Part shown: in pieces, positions 14,867 to 27,575 of the stretch
How positions within the stretch are numbered: position 1 is the stretch's first letter
Layout of the letters: each line of letters opens with the position of its first letter
Assembly: GCA_020632695.1 (NCBI GenBank)
Contig: JACKFB010000001.1
Span: forward strand, 62,001-126,000
DNA length: 64,000 bases
Source: Deltaproteobacteria bacterium
GTDB lineage: Bacteria; Myxococcota_A; UBA9042; PHBI01; JACKFB01
Reading direction: 5' to 3'
Program-made: the position numbers and the translations under genes
Notes under the pieces: model-generated
What the model was told of the DNA's origin: nothing
The model's database searches: none
The model's input: the letters and a program-made list of their open reading frames with translations, nothing else

Positions 14867-17191
14867 TCAGGGAGGCGGCCCTGAGATGGTCACGATGTAG
14901 GGACCAGCCTCGGAGGCGGACTGCCCATCCACGATGATGTGGTAGGTCGTCCCTCCGGTCAGGGTCCACGTCACGGCGCCGCCCTTGAAGAGATCCTCGC
15001 TTGCCCCTTCACACGCGCCACCGCACACCGTGCGGTAGTACAAGAAGCTCGGCGCGGTGGAGCTTCCACCCACGTCCAGGGTGAACGTGTAGTCCCCGGC
15101 TTCGTCCGGAGTCCACGCGTAGACGACGTCGGCAGCACCGGCGCCATCCCCAAAGTCCGTCGTACACGCGACCCCGCCCGCGAACGAGTCGGTGAAGTGG
15201 TCGGTGTCCCCGGTCAGCGTGATGGGGAGCGAGCCCGTGGCGACCAGCGGGTCGCTGCAGTCGTTGCCCTGTCCGGGTACCGCGCACTTGTTGTCGGCGC
15301 CGCAGGCCAGGCCCGCGTCGCACGCGCACTGGCCGCCACATCCGTCGGAGCCGGCTCCGCAGACACCCGGCGCGCACGCCGGCGTGCAGCAGGAACCTCC
15401 GTCGCACGTGTCGCCCGCTGCGCAGCCGCAGATTCCCACACACCCGTCACTGCCGCCGCAGCTGACATTGTCGCAGGACCGGACACAGCAGGTCAGGCTG
15501 ACGTCGATGGGATTGACGATGCCGGTGCCACCACCCCCGGTCCAGCCGTCAACGATGAGGTAGTAGGTCTTGCCGGCGACCACGTCGAAGTCGGCGGTGT
15601 TGTAGGTGGTGGCTCTGAGACACGCGGCCGGGCTCGGCAAGCACATGTCCACGGCATCTGCCTCGATCACGAAGAGGTCCACATCGTCGGGACTGCCTGC
15701 GCCGCCGGCAAATGCCGGGTCGTTGGTCTGCGCAAACGTGGCGGCGGCGTCTTCGGTCGGAGTGAATGCCCAGCCGATCTCGGGACCGTCATACTCCTCG
15801 TTGGCCGCGCACCCGTTCCATGTGGTGTTGGTCAGGGTGGTCCAGCCCCCGTCGTTGGTCAGTCCAGTGAAGACATCGGCACACGCGATGGTCGGGGCGT
15901 CTCCGCCGCAGCCGCCGCCGCAGCCGTCGTCGCCGCACAGCTTGCCGGTGCAATCGGGCACGCACTCGCAGGCGGTCGCGTCCGCGCTGCATGCCTCCCC
16001 CGCGGTGCATTCGCCGCAGCTGCCGCCGCAGCCATCGTCGCCGCAGATCTTGCCTGTGCAATCGGGCACGCACTCGCAGGCCGTTCCGTCAGCGGTGCAC
16101 GTCAAGCCGACGGTGCATTCGCCGCAGCTGCCGCCGCAGGCGTCGTCTCCGCAGATCTTGTCTGTGCAATCGGGCACGCACTCGCAGGCGGTCGCGTCCG
16201 CGCTGCATGCGGTGCCGGAGGCGCAGTCACCGCAGCTGCCGCCGCAGGCGTCGTCTCCACAGATCTTGCCTGTGCAATCGGGCACGCACTCGCAGGCCGT
16301 GCCGTCGACGGTGCACGCCGAGCCGGAGGCGCAGTCACCGCAGCTACCGCCGCAGCCATCGTCACCACACACCTTGCCGTCGCAATCGGGCGCGCACTCG
16401 CAGGCTGTGCCGTCGACGGTGCACGCCGAGCCGGAGGCGCAGTCACCGCAGCTACCGCCGCAACCGTCGTCGCCACACACCTTGCCGGTGCAGGCCGGTG
16501 CGCACTCGCAGGCCGTGCCGTCGACGGTGCACGCCAGGCCGGAGGCGCAGTCACCGCAGCTACCGCCGCAGCCGTCGTCGCCGCACATCTTGCCGGTGCA
16601 GGCCGGTGCGCAGACGTCCTCGTCGGGTGTCGTGTCCGTCGCGGTGTCGTCGGTCGTGTCCGCCCCGGTGTCGGTGGTCGCGTCCGTCGCGGCGTCGGTG
16701 GTCGTGTCCGCCCCGGTGTCGGTGGTCACGTCCGTCGCGGCGTCGGTGGTCGCGTCCGCCCCGGTGTCGGTGGTCGCGTCCGTCGCGGCGTCGGTGGTCG
16801 TGTCCGCCCCGGTGTCGGTGGTCGCGTCCGCCCCGGTGTCGGTGGTCGTGTCCGTCGCGGCGTCGGTGGTCGTGTCCGCCCCGGTGTCGGTGGTCGCGTC
16901 AGTCGCGGCGTCGGTGGTCGTGTCCGCCCCGGTGTCGGTGGTCGTGTCCGCCGCGGTGTCCGTGGTCGTGTCCGCCGCGGTGTCCGTCGTCGCATCCGAC
17001 GCGGTGTCGGTCGTCACATCCGACGCGGCATCGACGGTAGTGTCCGCCTCGGTGTCGACGGTGGTGTCGCCGCCCGCGCCATCGACCTCGGAGACCGTAT
17101 CAGCCGCATCCGACGCGGCCGTGCCGTCCGGACATCCCGCCAACAGGGCGATGGCCACGAGCAGGGCAAGCCGCAATATCTGATTCCGCAT
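14867..17191 (-). CDS. Cys-rich repeat lipoprotein with Thr/Asp stalk and PPC-like domains
   Basis: The 774-residue product has a signal peptide and lipobox LLAGC near residue 20. An acidic low-complexity stalk of about 160 residues (repeats of TTDTGAD, TTDAATD) follows. Next come seven tandem 36-residue units, each with eight Cys, built on the core GKxCGDDGCGGSCGDC. After these are two beta-sandwich modules resembling bacterial pre-peptidase C-terminal (PPC) domains (YYLIVDGWTGGGG; YHIIVDGQSASEAGPY), separated by another Cys cluster. The Cys repeats are probably disulfide-knotted or metal-binding extracellular units. The gene converges on the DHFR cassette. There is no catalytic motif; it is likely a surface adhesin or binding protein. 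Confidence 0.8.
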   Translation of the reverse strand: MRNQILRLALLVAIALLAGCPDGTAASDAADTVSEVDGAGGDTTVDTEADTTVDAASDVTTDTASDATTDTAADTTTDTAADTTTDTGADTTTDAATDATTDTGADTTTDAATDTTTDTGADATTDTGADTTTDAATDATTDTGADATTDAATDVTTDTGADTTTDAATDATTDTGADTTDDTATDTTPDEDVCAPACTGKMCGDDGCGGSCGDCASGLACTVDGTACECAPACTGKVCGDDGCGGSCGDCASGSACTVDGTACECAPDCDGKVCGDDGCGGSCGDCASGSACTVDGTACECVPDCTGKICGDDACGGSCGDCASGTACSADATACECVPDCTDKICGDDACGGSCGECTVGLTCTADGTACECVPDCTGKICGDDGCGGSCGECTAGEACSADATACECVPDCTGKLCGDDGCGGGCGGDAPTIACADVFTGLTNDGGWTTLTNTTWNGCAANEEYDGPEIGWAFTPTEDAAATFAQTNDPAFAGGAGSPDDVDLFVIEADAVDMCLPSPAACLRATTYNTADFDVVAGKTYYLIVDGWTGGGGTGIVNPIDVSLTCCVRSCDNVSCGGSDGCVGICGCAAGDTCDGGSCCTPACAPGVCGAGSDGCGGQCACDAGLACGADNKCAVPGQGNDCSDPLVATGSLPITLTGDTDHFTDSFAGGVACTTDFGDGAGAADVVYAWTPDEAGDYTFTLDVGGSSTAPSFLYYRTVCGGACEGASEDLFKGGAVTWTLTGGTTYHIIVDGQSASEAGPYIVTISGPPP
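15880..16610. repeat. Seven tandem 108-bp repeats inside the Cys-rich lipoprotein gene
   Basis: The units encode 36-residue CxxxC...GDDGCGGSCGDC modules. Adjacent units 1-3 (upstream end of the minus-strand gene) are nearly identical at DNA level, whereas the later units have diverged. This suggests recent expansion from that end. Confidence 0.75.
16615..17060. repeat. Short-period repeat encoding the Thr/Asp stalk
   Basis: The segment is built from GTGTCGGTGGTC- and GCGTCGGTGGTC-type words in 18- and 36-bp combinations, all in multiples of 3. Length changes by slippage or recombination would therefore keep the reading frame. Confidence 0.75.
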
Positions 17192-17407
17192 CGTGGAGCA
17201 TCTCTCAAGTGACTGTCGGAGGCGGCAGATTGTCGAGGTGCGGCCCGGGCGTCCACTTGCATTCGCCGCGTCGCTGTAACTCGGATGGCCACTGGCGGCG
17301 GTTCCCGGTGCGGTTCGATTCTTCTGCGTTTGGGCCAGGGGCGCATCGGGGCGGCACTATGGGGGTGACGGTTCAAGATTGCTCACTCCGCGCCTTGCGC
17401 CCGCGGC
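17192..17407. other. Intergenic region between two minus-strand lipoprotein genes
   Basis: This 216-bp region separates the stop of the MopE-like gene from the start of the Cys-rich lipoprotein gene. I see no convincing promoter, hairpin or small gene. Confidence 0.5.
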
Positions 17408-19765
17408 TCACAGGTCCTTGCAGACCACCGCGATGACGGTGCGGTCCTTGGTCAGGTCTTCTCGCCAGACGACGTGTTGGCGGGCGTGGGCGTCGAGGCC
17501 TACCCAGACGTGCTTCACGGTGCCTGTGGTGGGGCCCTTCATGAAGTAGGTGCCGGAGGTGTTCCACGAGCCGGTGGAGGTGGGCTTCTCCACGTAGAAG
17601 TTCTCCTGGGTGTTCACGTAGATGACGTGCGGGGTGTTGCCGACCAGGAAGAGGTTGGCCACCGAGGCGTACTGGGTGACGGCGACCTCGCCGCCGCCGG
17701 ACATGCGATACTCGAGGTGGGTCTGGCCCTCGTTGGGGGTGGCGCGTCGCCACAGGGAGTGCAGCGCGCCGGCGGGGTCGGCCAGGGTGGCGATGTGGCT
17801 CATGGAGCCGGTGTCGTTGACGATGATCTCGATGGCGCCGCTGGTGCCCCACAACCGCAGGGCCGTCTTCGTCGCGCTCACGCCCCGCAGGATGCCGTAG
17901 AGCTTGCCGGTGGGTATGAGCGCCAGGCCGTTCGCCACCTTGGCGAGGTCGCCCACGTAGCCGTTGTTGTGCGGGTTCGAGGCGTAGGTCGACCAGGCGC
18001 CGGTGCTGGAGAACTTGCCCATCGCGACGCCGGTGGTGCCTGCGGGGCCCGGCCCCAGCACCACCCCGTCGCCGCGGATGTGGGTCACGCCGCTGTCCTC
18101 GTTGACCGGCTTCTGGTGGACGTCCAAGAGCTTCAGGTCGAGGTCCAGCGTGGCCACCTGCAGCCAGCCGATGTCGATGGCGGCGACGTAGACGACGCCC
18201 TCCCCCACGGCGAGCGACGGCGCGATGGAGGCGGTCATGTCCGGGACGTCGAAGGTGTAGCTGGCGACGGGCTCGCCGTAGACGGCCTTCACGACGGTGA
18301 CGAGCTTCGTCGAGTTGTGCCGGTTCGCCACGTAGACCGCGCCCGACGCCGGGTCGATGCCCACGGCGCCTGCCTCCAGCGTGTCGACCGCGCCGTCCGG
18401 CGTCCACAGTGGGACGGGCGTCGGGCCCGCCGCGCAGGCCACGCAGCCCTTGGCCTCGTCGGTCTCGCCGTTGCAGTCGTTGTCCAGGCCGTCGCAGGCG
18501 TCCTCGACGGGCTCGTAGTCCGTGCTGTGGGCCTCCAGGACGCCCTCGCAGCTCCACCCCGCCGCGCCCTGGCACACCTGCATCGCGCCCACGCACACCC
18601 CGGTCTGCGTCCCACACGTCGTGCCGGGCACCATGTCGTCGGCCTCGTCGGTCGCCCCGTCGCAGTCGTCGTCCAGCCCGTTGCACACCTCGGCCGGGGT
18701 GGGCCCGCAGCCGCCGCAGGGGTTCATGAGCCCCTCGTCGGTCTCGCCGTCGCAGTCCTCGTCGAGGCCGCCGCACACCTCCACCGGCGGCGGGCCGCAG
18801 CCGCCGCAGGCGTTTTGCAGCCCCTCGTCGGTCTGGCCGTCGCAGTCGTTGTCCAGGTCGTCGCAGGTCCACTCGGTCGCGGCGTAGTCGCCGCTCCACG
18901 CCGCGTAGATCTCCGACGTGCAGGCCCACGCGCCGCCGGAGCACACCGCCGTCGAGCCCTTGCACACGCCTGCCTGCGCGTCGCAGAGCGGCGCCACCGC
19001 GGCCGTCGCGTCCTCGTCGGTGCTGCCGTCGCAGTCGTTGTCGACCCCGTCGCACCCGTCGACCTTCGACTCCGCGCACACGCCGCACGCGTTCGGCGTG
19101 CAGCACGTGCCGCCCTCGCAGGCACCGGAGGCGCAGTCCTGCGCGTCGCCGCACGCGTCGCCCAGCGGGCAGGGCGCGCACTGCTTGCCGCCGCAGTCGA
19201 CATCGCTCTCCTGGCCGTTCTTCAGATCGTCATCGCAGGCGGGCTTCTCGCAGACTCCGAAGATGCAGGTCGCCGACAGGCAGTCGCCGTGTCCCGAGCA
19301 GAACTGCCCCGTGGCGCAGCCCCCGCAAGCTCCCCCGCAGTCGCGGTCGGTCTCGCCTTCGTCCTGGACGCCGTTGCTGCAATGGTCCGCGAGCGGCCCG
19401 CCGTCATCGGCGCCGCCTCCGTCGCCGTCTCCGCCTCCGTCTGCGTCCGCCGCGTCCGCGTCGTTCCCGCCGCCGTCGTCGCTGGCGGTGGGGCCGTCAC
19501 CATCCGCCAGCGCGTCGCCGGCCACGGCGCCATCGTCCGGCGAGGCCACGTCGCCGTCTGCCGAGCCGTCGCCGCCCACCGCGTCCGGCGCGCCCGGGAG
19601 CTCGCCGCCCTCCTCCCCGTCGAAGCTCACGGATCCGTCCAGCGAACCGCTCGAGTCCCCGTCGATGGGCACCACCACGCCGAAACCCGTGCCACCGCCC
19701 ACGGGCCCGCACGCCACCAGCCCGGCCAGCCCGAACAGGGCGAAAAGCAAAACGTACCTGGTCAC
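17408..19765 (-). CDS. MopE-like Cys-rich lipoprotein (five DxDNDCDGxTDE motifs)
   Basis: The 785-residue product starts at a GTG, with a lipobox GLVAC at residues 15-19 and an Asp/Gly-rich stalk to about residue 120. Residues about 130-250 carry spaced Cys pairs. About 230-450 contain five copies of the MopE-type motif (CDGVDNDCDGSTDE, CDDLDNDCDGQTDE, CGGLDEDCDGETDE, CNGLDDDCDGATDE, CDGLDNDCNGETDE). The remaining 330 residues form a beta-rich domain, probably a propeller. The motif is named after the copper-associated surface protein MopE of Methylococcus; its Asp-rich loop also resembles calcium-binding loops. The metal is unproven here. It shares the motif with the 1597-residue protein at 32798. 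Confidence 0.8.
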   Translation of the reverse strand: MTRYVLLFALFGLAGLVACGPVGGGTGFGVVVPIDGDSSGSLDGSVSFDGEEGGELPGAPDAVGGDGSADGDVASPDDGAVAGDALADGDGPTASDDGGGNDADAADADGGGDGDGGGADDGGPLADHCSNGVQDEGETDRDCGGACGGCATGQFCSGHGDCLSATCIFGVCEKPACDDDLKNGQESDVDCGGKQCAPCPLGDACGDAQDCASGACEGGTCCTPNACGVCAESKVDGCDGVDNDCDGSTDEDATAAVAPLCDAQAGVCKGSTAVCSGGAWACTSEIYAAWSGDYAATEWTCDDLDNDCDGQTDEGLQNACGGCGPPPVEVCGGLDEDCDGETDEGLMNPCGGCGPTPAEVCNGLDDDCDGATDEADDMVPGTTCGTQTGVCVGAMQVCQGAAGWSCEGVLEAHSTDYEPVEDACDGLDNDCNGETDEAKGCVACAAGPTPVPLWTPDGAVDTLEAGAVGIDPASGAVYVANRHNSTKLVTVVKAVYGEPVASYTFDVPDMTASIAPSLAVGEGVVYVAAIDIGWLQVATLDLDLKLLDVHQKPVNEDSGVTHIRGDGVVLGPGPAGTTGVAMGKFSSTGAWSTYASNPHNNGYVGDLAKVANGLALIPTGKLYGILRGVSATKTALRLWGTSGAIEIIVNDTGSMSHIATLADPAGALHSLWRRATPNEGQTHLEYRMSGGGEVAVTQYASVANLFLVGNTPHVIYVNTQENFYVEKPTSTGSWNTSGTYFMKGPTTGTVKHVWVGLDAHARQHVVWREDLTKDRTVIAVVCKDL

Positions 19766-19962
19766 ACCCAGCCCCCCGCGCGTCCTCGAGCCTTCAACGG
19801 TCTGCCCAGTCTACCCGCTCGACCGACGCCTCGACCCGCGAACTGCCCCGCCGCTGTCACCAGGTCCCCCCGGGTCCACCGCCGGCGCCCCAGCCAAGCC
19901 CCCAGCTCCGCCGATGGCCGAGGCGGCGGCTGCGGGCGCCGATGGCCGAGGCGCCGGGACGT

Positions 19963-21747
19963 CTACTCGGCGTACAGGCGGTTGATGGCGTCGCCGTACT
20001 TCGCCAGGACGTTGCGGCGCTTCAGCGACATCTTGGGGGTGAGCATGTCGTTTTCGGTCGTGAAGTCCTCTGGGGTGAGGATGAAGCGACCGATGCGCTC
20101 GAAGCGCTTGAACTCGGTGCTGTAGCGCTCGATCTCACGCTCCATCTGCGAGTTCACCGCGGGGTCCTTGCACAGGGCCTCGTCGTCGGCCGCCTCGATG
20201 CCGTTCTCGCGCGCCCACTCGCGCAGGTTCTCGAGGTCGGGGACGATGACGGCGATGTTGTAGAGGCGGTTGGTGCCGTCGATCATCAGGTTGTTGATGA
20301 AGGGGCTGAGCTTGAGCTTCTCCTCCAGCGGCGCCGGGGCCACGTACTTGCCGTTCTCCAGCTTGTACTGCTCCTTCACGCGGCCGGTGATGTAGACGAA
20401 GCCGTCGCTGTCGATGCGGCCCAGGTCGCCGGTGCGGAAGCCACCGTCGGCGGTGAAGACCTCGGCGGTCTCCTCGGGCAGGTTGTGGTAGCCCTGCATG
20501 ATGTTGGGGCCGTAGACGACGATCTCGCCCTGGCCTTCGGGGGCGACCTCCGCCGGGCCCAGCTCCACCCGCACGCCGGGGATGGCCTTGCCCACCGAGC
20601 CGATGCGCTGGTTGCCCGGGTAGTTGGCGGTGGCGATGGGGCTGGTCTCGGTGAGGCCGTAGCCCTCGTAGACGGTGATGCCCAGGCTGTCGACGAACTC
20701 ACCGACCTCCTTCGAGAGGGCGGCGCCGCCCGAGAAGGCGTAGCGCAGCCGGCCGCCGAAGCGCTCGCGGATCTTCGCGCCCACCAGCTTGTCGAGCACG
20801 GCGTGCTGGGCCTCCAGCAGCAGCGACGAGCCCTTGCCGTGCGCGGTCAGGGCGCGCCGCTCGGCCGCCACCGTGAGGGTGCGGTCGAAGAGCAGCTTCT
20901 TGATGCCGCCCTCGGCGGCCATGCGCTTGTTCACGCCGTCGTAGATGCGGTTGAAGATGCGCGGCACCGAGAAGAGCAGCGTCGGACGCACCTCGGCCAG
21001 GTTCTCGATGATGGTGTTGACCGACTCGACGAGACCCATGGCCGCGCCGTAGGACAGCATGCAGTGCAGCTCGACGGTCTGGCCGAAGCTGTGCGCCCAG
21101 GGCAGGAAGCACAGCGACACGTCGTCGGCGCTCATCGGGAAGATGGCGTGCACCGCGTTGATGTTGGACGTGATGTTGCCGTGGCTCAGCAGCACGCCCT
21201 TGGGCTTGCCGGTGGTGCCGCTGGTGTAGATGAAGCCGCACACCTCCGACGGGTCGGGCTTCACCGACGGCACCGGGTTGTCGCGCCCGACCTTCAGCAG
21301 CGACGCGTAGCAGCGCTTGGACGCCTCCCCCTCCAGGTCGATGACGTGGGCAAGGCTGTCGATGTGGTCGGGGAAGTCCTTGGTCTGCTCGTGGATCGCG
21401 TTGTTCGGCACGATGAGGACCTTCGCGCCCGAGTCCTCGAGGATGTACTCCCACTCCTTGGGGAGCTGCGCCTCGTACATCGGCACGAACTGGGCGCCGA
21501 GGCTGTAGGTCGCGTAGGCGGCGATCGCCCACTCGGGGCGGTTGTTGCTGATGATCGCGACGCGATCGCCCTTGGCCACGCCCAGGCTCGCCAGCCCGCC
21601 ACGGAACGCCGCGACCTGCTCGCCGACCTCGCCGTAGGTCATCCACTCGTAGCGCCCGTCGCGCTTGACGCCGAAGAGCCGGTTGTTGCGATAGCGCGCC
21701 GTGCTCTTCTCGAACATGTCTACGAGATTGGAGAAGTTCTCGCCCAT
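19963..21747 (-). CDS. Long-chain acyl-CoA synthetase (AMP-forming)
   Basis: The 594-residue enzyme matches the FadD/FAA1 group. It has the AMP-binding P-loop YTSGTTGKPKGVLLSHGN near residue 173, EGYGLTETSPI near 350, the adenylation motif FRTGDLGRIDSDGF near 430, and a C-terminal region with GRVKEQYKLENGKYVAP near 448. It activates fatty acids to acyl-CoA using ATP, for beta-oxidation or lipid synthesis, at the membrane face in the cytoplasm. GGAGGGC precedes the ATG. It is the last gene of a minus-strand run, 67 bp after fumarase. Confidence 0.92.
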   Translation of the reverse strand: MGENFSNLVDMFEKSTARYRNNRLFGVKRDGRYEWMTYGEVGEQVAAFRGGLASLGVAKGDRVAIISNNRPEWAIAAYATYSLGAQFVPMYEAQLPKEWEYILEDSGAKVLIVPNNAIHEQTKDFPDHIDSLAHVIDLEGEASKRCYASLLKVGRDNPVPSVKPDPSEVCGFIYTSGTTGKPKGVLLSHGNITSNINAVHAIFPMSADDVSLCFLPWAHSFGQTVELHCMLSYGAAMGLVESVNTIIENLAEVRPTLLFSVPRIFNRIYDGVNKRMAAEGGIKKLLFDRTLTVAAERRALTAHGKGSSLLLEAQHAVLDKLVGAKIRERFGGRLRYAFSGGAALSKEVGEFVDSLGITVYEGYGLTETSPIATANYPGNQRIGSVGKAIPGVRVELGPAEVAPEGQGEIVVYGPNIMQGYHNLPEETAEVFTADGGFRTGDLGRIDSDGFVYITGRVKEQYKLENGKYVAPAPLEEKLKLSPFINNLMIDGTNRLYNIAVIVPDLENLREWARENGIEAADDEALCKDPAVNSQMEREIERYSTEFKRFERIGRFILTPEDFTTENDMLTPKMSLKRRNVLAKYGDAINRLYAE

Positions 21748-21814
21748 GGTCCGCCCTCCGTCGTGCCGCGGTGCGTGGTCGGCCGGAGGTTAGCAGACGG
21801 AGCGGCCGCCGCAA

Positions 21815-23236
21815 TCACCCCCCGCCTGCGCCGCTGCCGCCCTCGGGGATGCCCGGCTCGGTCATCGTGCGCGGGTCCAGCAGCCGGTCCAGCTCGGCCT
21901 CCGGCAGCACGCCCATCTCCAGCGCCAGCGCGCGCACGGTCTTCTTCTCCTTGACCGAGCGCTTGGCGATCTCGGCGGCCTTGTCGTACCCGATGACCGG
22001 CGCCAGCGAGGTCACCATCGACAGCGACCACTCGACGTAGCCCTCCGCACCCTCGCGGTTGGCCTCCATCCCGCGCACGGCCTTGTCGGCGAAGGCCTGG
22101 ACGGCGCCCGCCAGGAAGGTGACCGACTCCAGCAGGCTGCGCGCGATGACCGGCATCATCACGTTCAGGTCCAGGTTGCCGTGGGTGTTGGCCACCTGCA
22201 CCGTCACGGCGTTGCCCATGACCTGCGCGCACACCATCATCAGCGCCTCGCACATCACCGGGTTGACCTTGCCCGGCATGATCGACGAGCCGGGCTGCAC
22301 GGCCGGAAGCTTCAGCTCGGCGAACCCGCAGCGCGGCCCCGACGACAGCCAGCGCACGTCGTTGGCGATCTTCAGCAGCGAGGTCGCCACGGTGGCGAGC
22401 TGCGACGCCAGCTCGGTGCACGCGTCCTTGGAGGCCTGGGCCTCGACGTGGTCCTCGGCCTCGCGGAAGGGCAGCCCGAAGCGCTCGCCCAGCTTCGCCG
22501 CCACCCGCGCGCCGAACTCCGGGTGCGTGTTGATGCCCGTGCCGACCGCCGTGCCGCCCTGCGCCAGCTCGTGCAGCCGCGGCAGCACCGCCTCGACCCG
22601 CTGCACGCTCAGCTCCACCTGCCGCGCCCAGCCCGAGGCCTCCTGGCCCAGCCGGATCGGCGTGGCGTCCATCAGGTGGGTGCGCCCGATCTTCACGATG
22701 TCGTCCCACGCCCGCGCCTTGTCGCGCAGCGCCTCACCCAGCGAGCGCAGCGCCGGCAGCAGCTCGCGCGCGACCTCCACCGCCACCGACACGTGGATGG
22801 CCGTCGGGATCGTGTCGTTGGACGACTGCCCGAAGTTCACGTGGTCGTTGGGGTGCACCGGGTCCTTGCCGCCGCGCTGCCCCGTCAGCAGCTCGTTGGC
22901 GCGGCTGGCGATGACCTCGTTGGCGTTCATGTTGGTCGAGGTGCCGCTGCCGGTCTGGAACACGTCGATGACGAACTCGCCGTCCAGCGCGCCGGCGATG
23001 ACCTCGTCGGCGGCCTTCATGATCGCGTCGGCGCGGCGCTGGTCGATGGCCCCCAGCTCGAGGTTCACCTGGGCCGCGGCGTGCTTGATGGCGCCCATCG
23101 CCTGGATGAAGGTGCGCGGGAAGCGCAGCCCGCTGATGGGGAAGTTCTCGACCGCGCGCGCGGTCTGCGCGCCGTAGTACGCGTCGGCGGGGACGCGCAG
23201 CTCACCCATGGAGTCCTTCTCGATACGCTCGCCCAT
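21815..23236 (-). CDS. fumC: Class II fumarate hydratase
   Basis: The 473-residue protein of the aspartase/fumarase superfamily interconverts fumarate and malate in the TCA cycle. It shows TGSGTSTNMNANEVIASRA near residue 96, GQSSNDTIPTA near 133, and the signature GSSIMPGKVNPVMCEA near 315 containing the catalytic Ser loop. Aspartase shares these blocks, so activity on aspartate cannot be excluded, but the overall pattern and length fit FumC better. AAGGAGA is well placed before the ATG. It follows the propeller lipoprotein by 69 bp on the same strand. Confidence 0.88.
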   Translation of the reverse strand: MGERIEKDSMGELRVPADAYYGAQTARAVENFPISGLRFPRTFIQAMGAIKHAAAQVNLELGAIDQRRADAIMKAADEVIAGALDGEFVIDVFQTGSGTSTNMNANEVIASRANELLTGQRGGKDPVHPNDHVNFGQSSNDTIPTAIHVSVAVEVARELLPALRSLGEALRDKARAWDDIVKIGRTHLMDATPIRLGQEASGWARQVELSVQRVEAVLPRLHELAQGGTAVGTGINTHPEFGARVAAKLGERFGLPFREAEDHVEAQASKDACTELASQLATVATSLLKIANDVRWLSSGPRCGFAELKLPAVQPGSSIMPGKVNPVMCEALMMVCAQVMGNAVTVQVANTHGNLDLNVMMPVIARSLLESVTFLAGAVQAFADKAVRGMEANREGAEGYVEWSLSMVTSLAPVIGYDKAAEIAKRSVKEKKTVRALALEMGVLPEAELDRLLDPRTMTEPGIPEGGSGAGGG

Positions 23237-23305
23237 GTCCTGTCTCCTTGTCAGCGCCCAGGCGCCCAGGCGTTTAGCATAGGAGCGGGGGGCTGTCTCG
23301 GACGA

Positions 23306-26518
<3,213 letters not shown>

Positions 26519-26522
26519 CGGG

Positions 26523-27542
26523 TCAGTCCTCCACTTCCTGCAGGGTCTGGCCGGCGTAGATGGTCACCTTGTGCCAGCGGCGGCCTTGGCCGTGCAGCGG
26601 CTCCAGCTCGCGGGCTCGGGCCAGCCAGTCCTCCATCTGCAGCCTCGTGCGGCGTAGGAATGGCGAGACCTCGGCCCAGAGGGGGTGGTCCTCGGGGAGG
26701 TCGAAGCTGAAGGTGAGGCCGCCCTCGAGGTCGGCCAGGTGCGCGCTGGGGCGGCCCAGGCGCACCTTCTTGCAGATGGCGCGCACCACCGCGGCCAGAT
26801 GGTCCCAGAGCGCCGCTTCGTAGCCCTCGGCCGTGTCCATCGGGATGTGGTAGTCGGTGGCCCGGTACCGCGGGGCGCCGTCCTCGTCCGTCGTCTCGGC
26901 CAGCCGCCCGGTGGCCCTCAGCCGCTCCAGCCACTCGCGGCACTGCTCCTCGCTGCGTGCCAGACGCACGGCGAGCTGCTCGAGCGTGAGCGGGCCCTCG
27001 CGGTAGAGCAGCACCACCGCGTCATGATAGCCGGCCGCTCCGGCGCCGGGACGGGTCACCACGGCGTAGGTCTTGGTGCGCCCGCGTCCGGTCACGCTCA
27101 GCAGCCCCGACACCACCAGGAAGTGCAAGAGCCCCTTCAGCGTGTCGGTCTTCAGGCCCGCGAAGGCCTCCTCCAGCCGCGCGAAGCTCTCGCCGTCGGG
27201 CCGGTCGGCGATGTGCGCGTACACCCGCTCCAGCAGCGTGCGCGGCGAGTCGTCGGGCTCCGACGCGCCCGGGTCCGGCGCGCGGTACAGCTCACCCAGC
27301 TTCTTCATCCGCGCGCGGAAGCCGTTGATCGTCAGGCCCAGCGACGCGGCGATGGCCTCCTGGCTGATGCCCTGGTCGCGCAGCACGCCGACGATGTCGA
27401 AGAGCGTCTTGCCGGCGATGTCGGCGAAGTACATGCGCAGCGGGTTCTGCGCGGCCAGGGTCGCGAAGAGCTCGGCCATCAACGGCACGATCCGCTCGAC
27501 CAGGCCGGCGAAGTCGGTGTCTTCCTGCGGTGCAGAAGCCAT
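26523..27542 (-). CDS. Winged-helix/HTH-like protein of unknown function
   Basis: The 339-residue protein is soluble and has no signal peptide. Residues about 38-75 read as an HTH unit (DQGISQEAIAASLGLTINGFRARMKKL). About 95-150 and 165-220 look like two winged-helix domains (LEEAFAGLKTDTLKGLLHFLVVSGLLSVTG; PLTLEQLAVRLARSEEQCREWLERLRATGRL). The last 100 residues hold a beta-rich segment and a helix ending WHKVTIYAGQTLQEVED. It sits between two exported proteins in a tight same-strand run (33 bp after the metalloprotease, 4 bp before the propeller lipoprotein), so it may regulate that operon. I do not recognise a named family. Confidence 0.75.
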   Translation of the reverse strand: MASAPQEDTDFAGLVERIVPLMAELFATLAAQNPLRMYFADIAGKTLFDIVGVLRDQGISQEAIAASLGLTINGFRARMKKLGELYRAPDPGASEPDDSPRTLLERVYAHIADRPDGESFARLEEAFAGLKTDTLKGLLHFLVVSGLLSVTGRGRTKTYAVVTRPGAGAAGYHDAVVLLYREGPLTLEQLAVRLARSEEQCREWLERLRATGRLAETTDEDGAPRYRATDYHIPMDTAEGYEAALWDHLAAVVRAICKKVRLGRPSAHLADLEGGLTFSFDLPEDHPLWAEVSPFLRRTRLQMEDWLARARELEPLHGQGRRWHKVTIYAGQTLQEVED

Positions 27543-27575
27543 GGTCCCCCCGAGGCGCGGCGCCGCCGCATCCTC

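Noticed and set aside
15880..17060. CRISPR array
   Set aside because: The repeats are contiguous, in multiples of 3 and within a coding frame; there are no unique spacers and no cas genes.
26523..27542. Sigma factor or anti-sigma factor for the metalloprotease operon
   Set aside because: The helical patterns fit generic winged helices; no sigma region 2/4 signature or zinc anti-sigma motif is visible.
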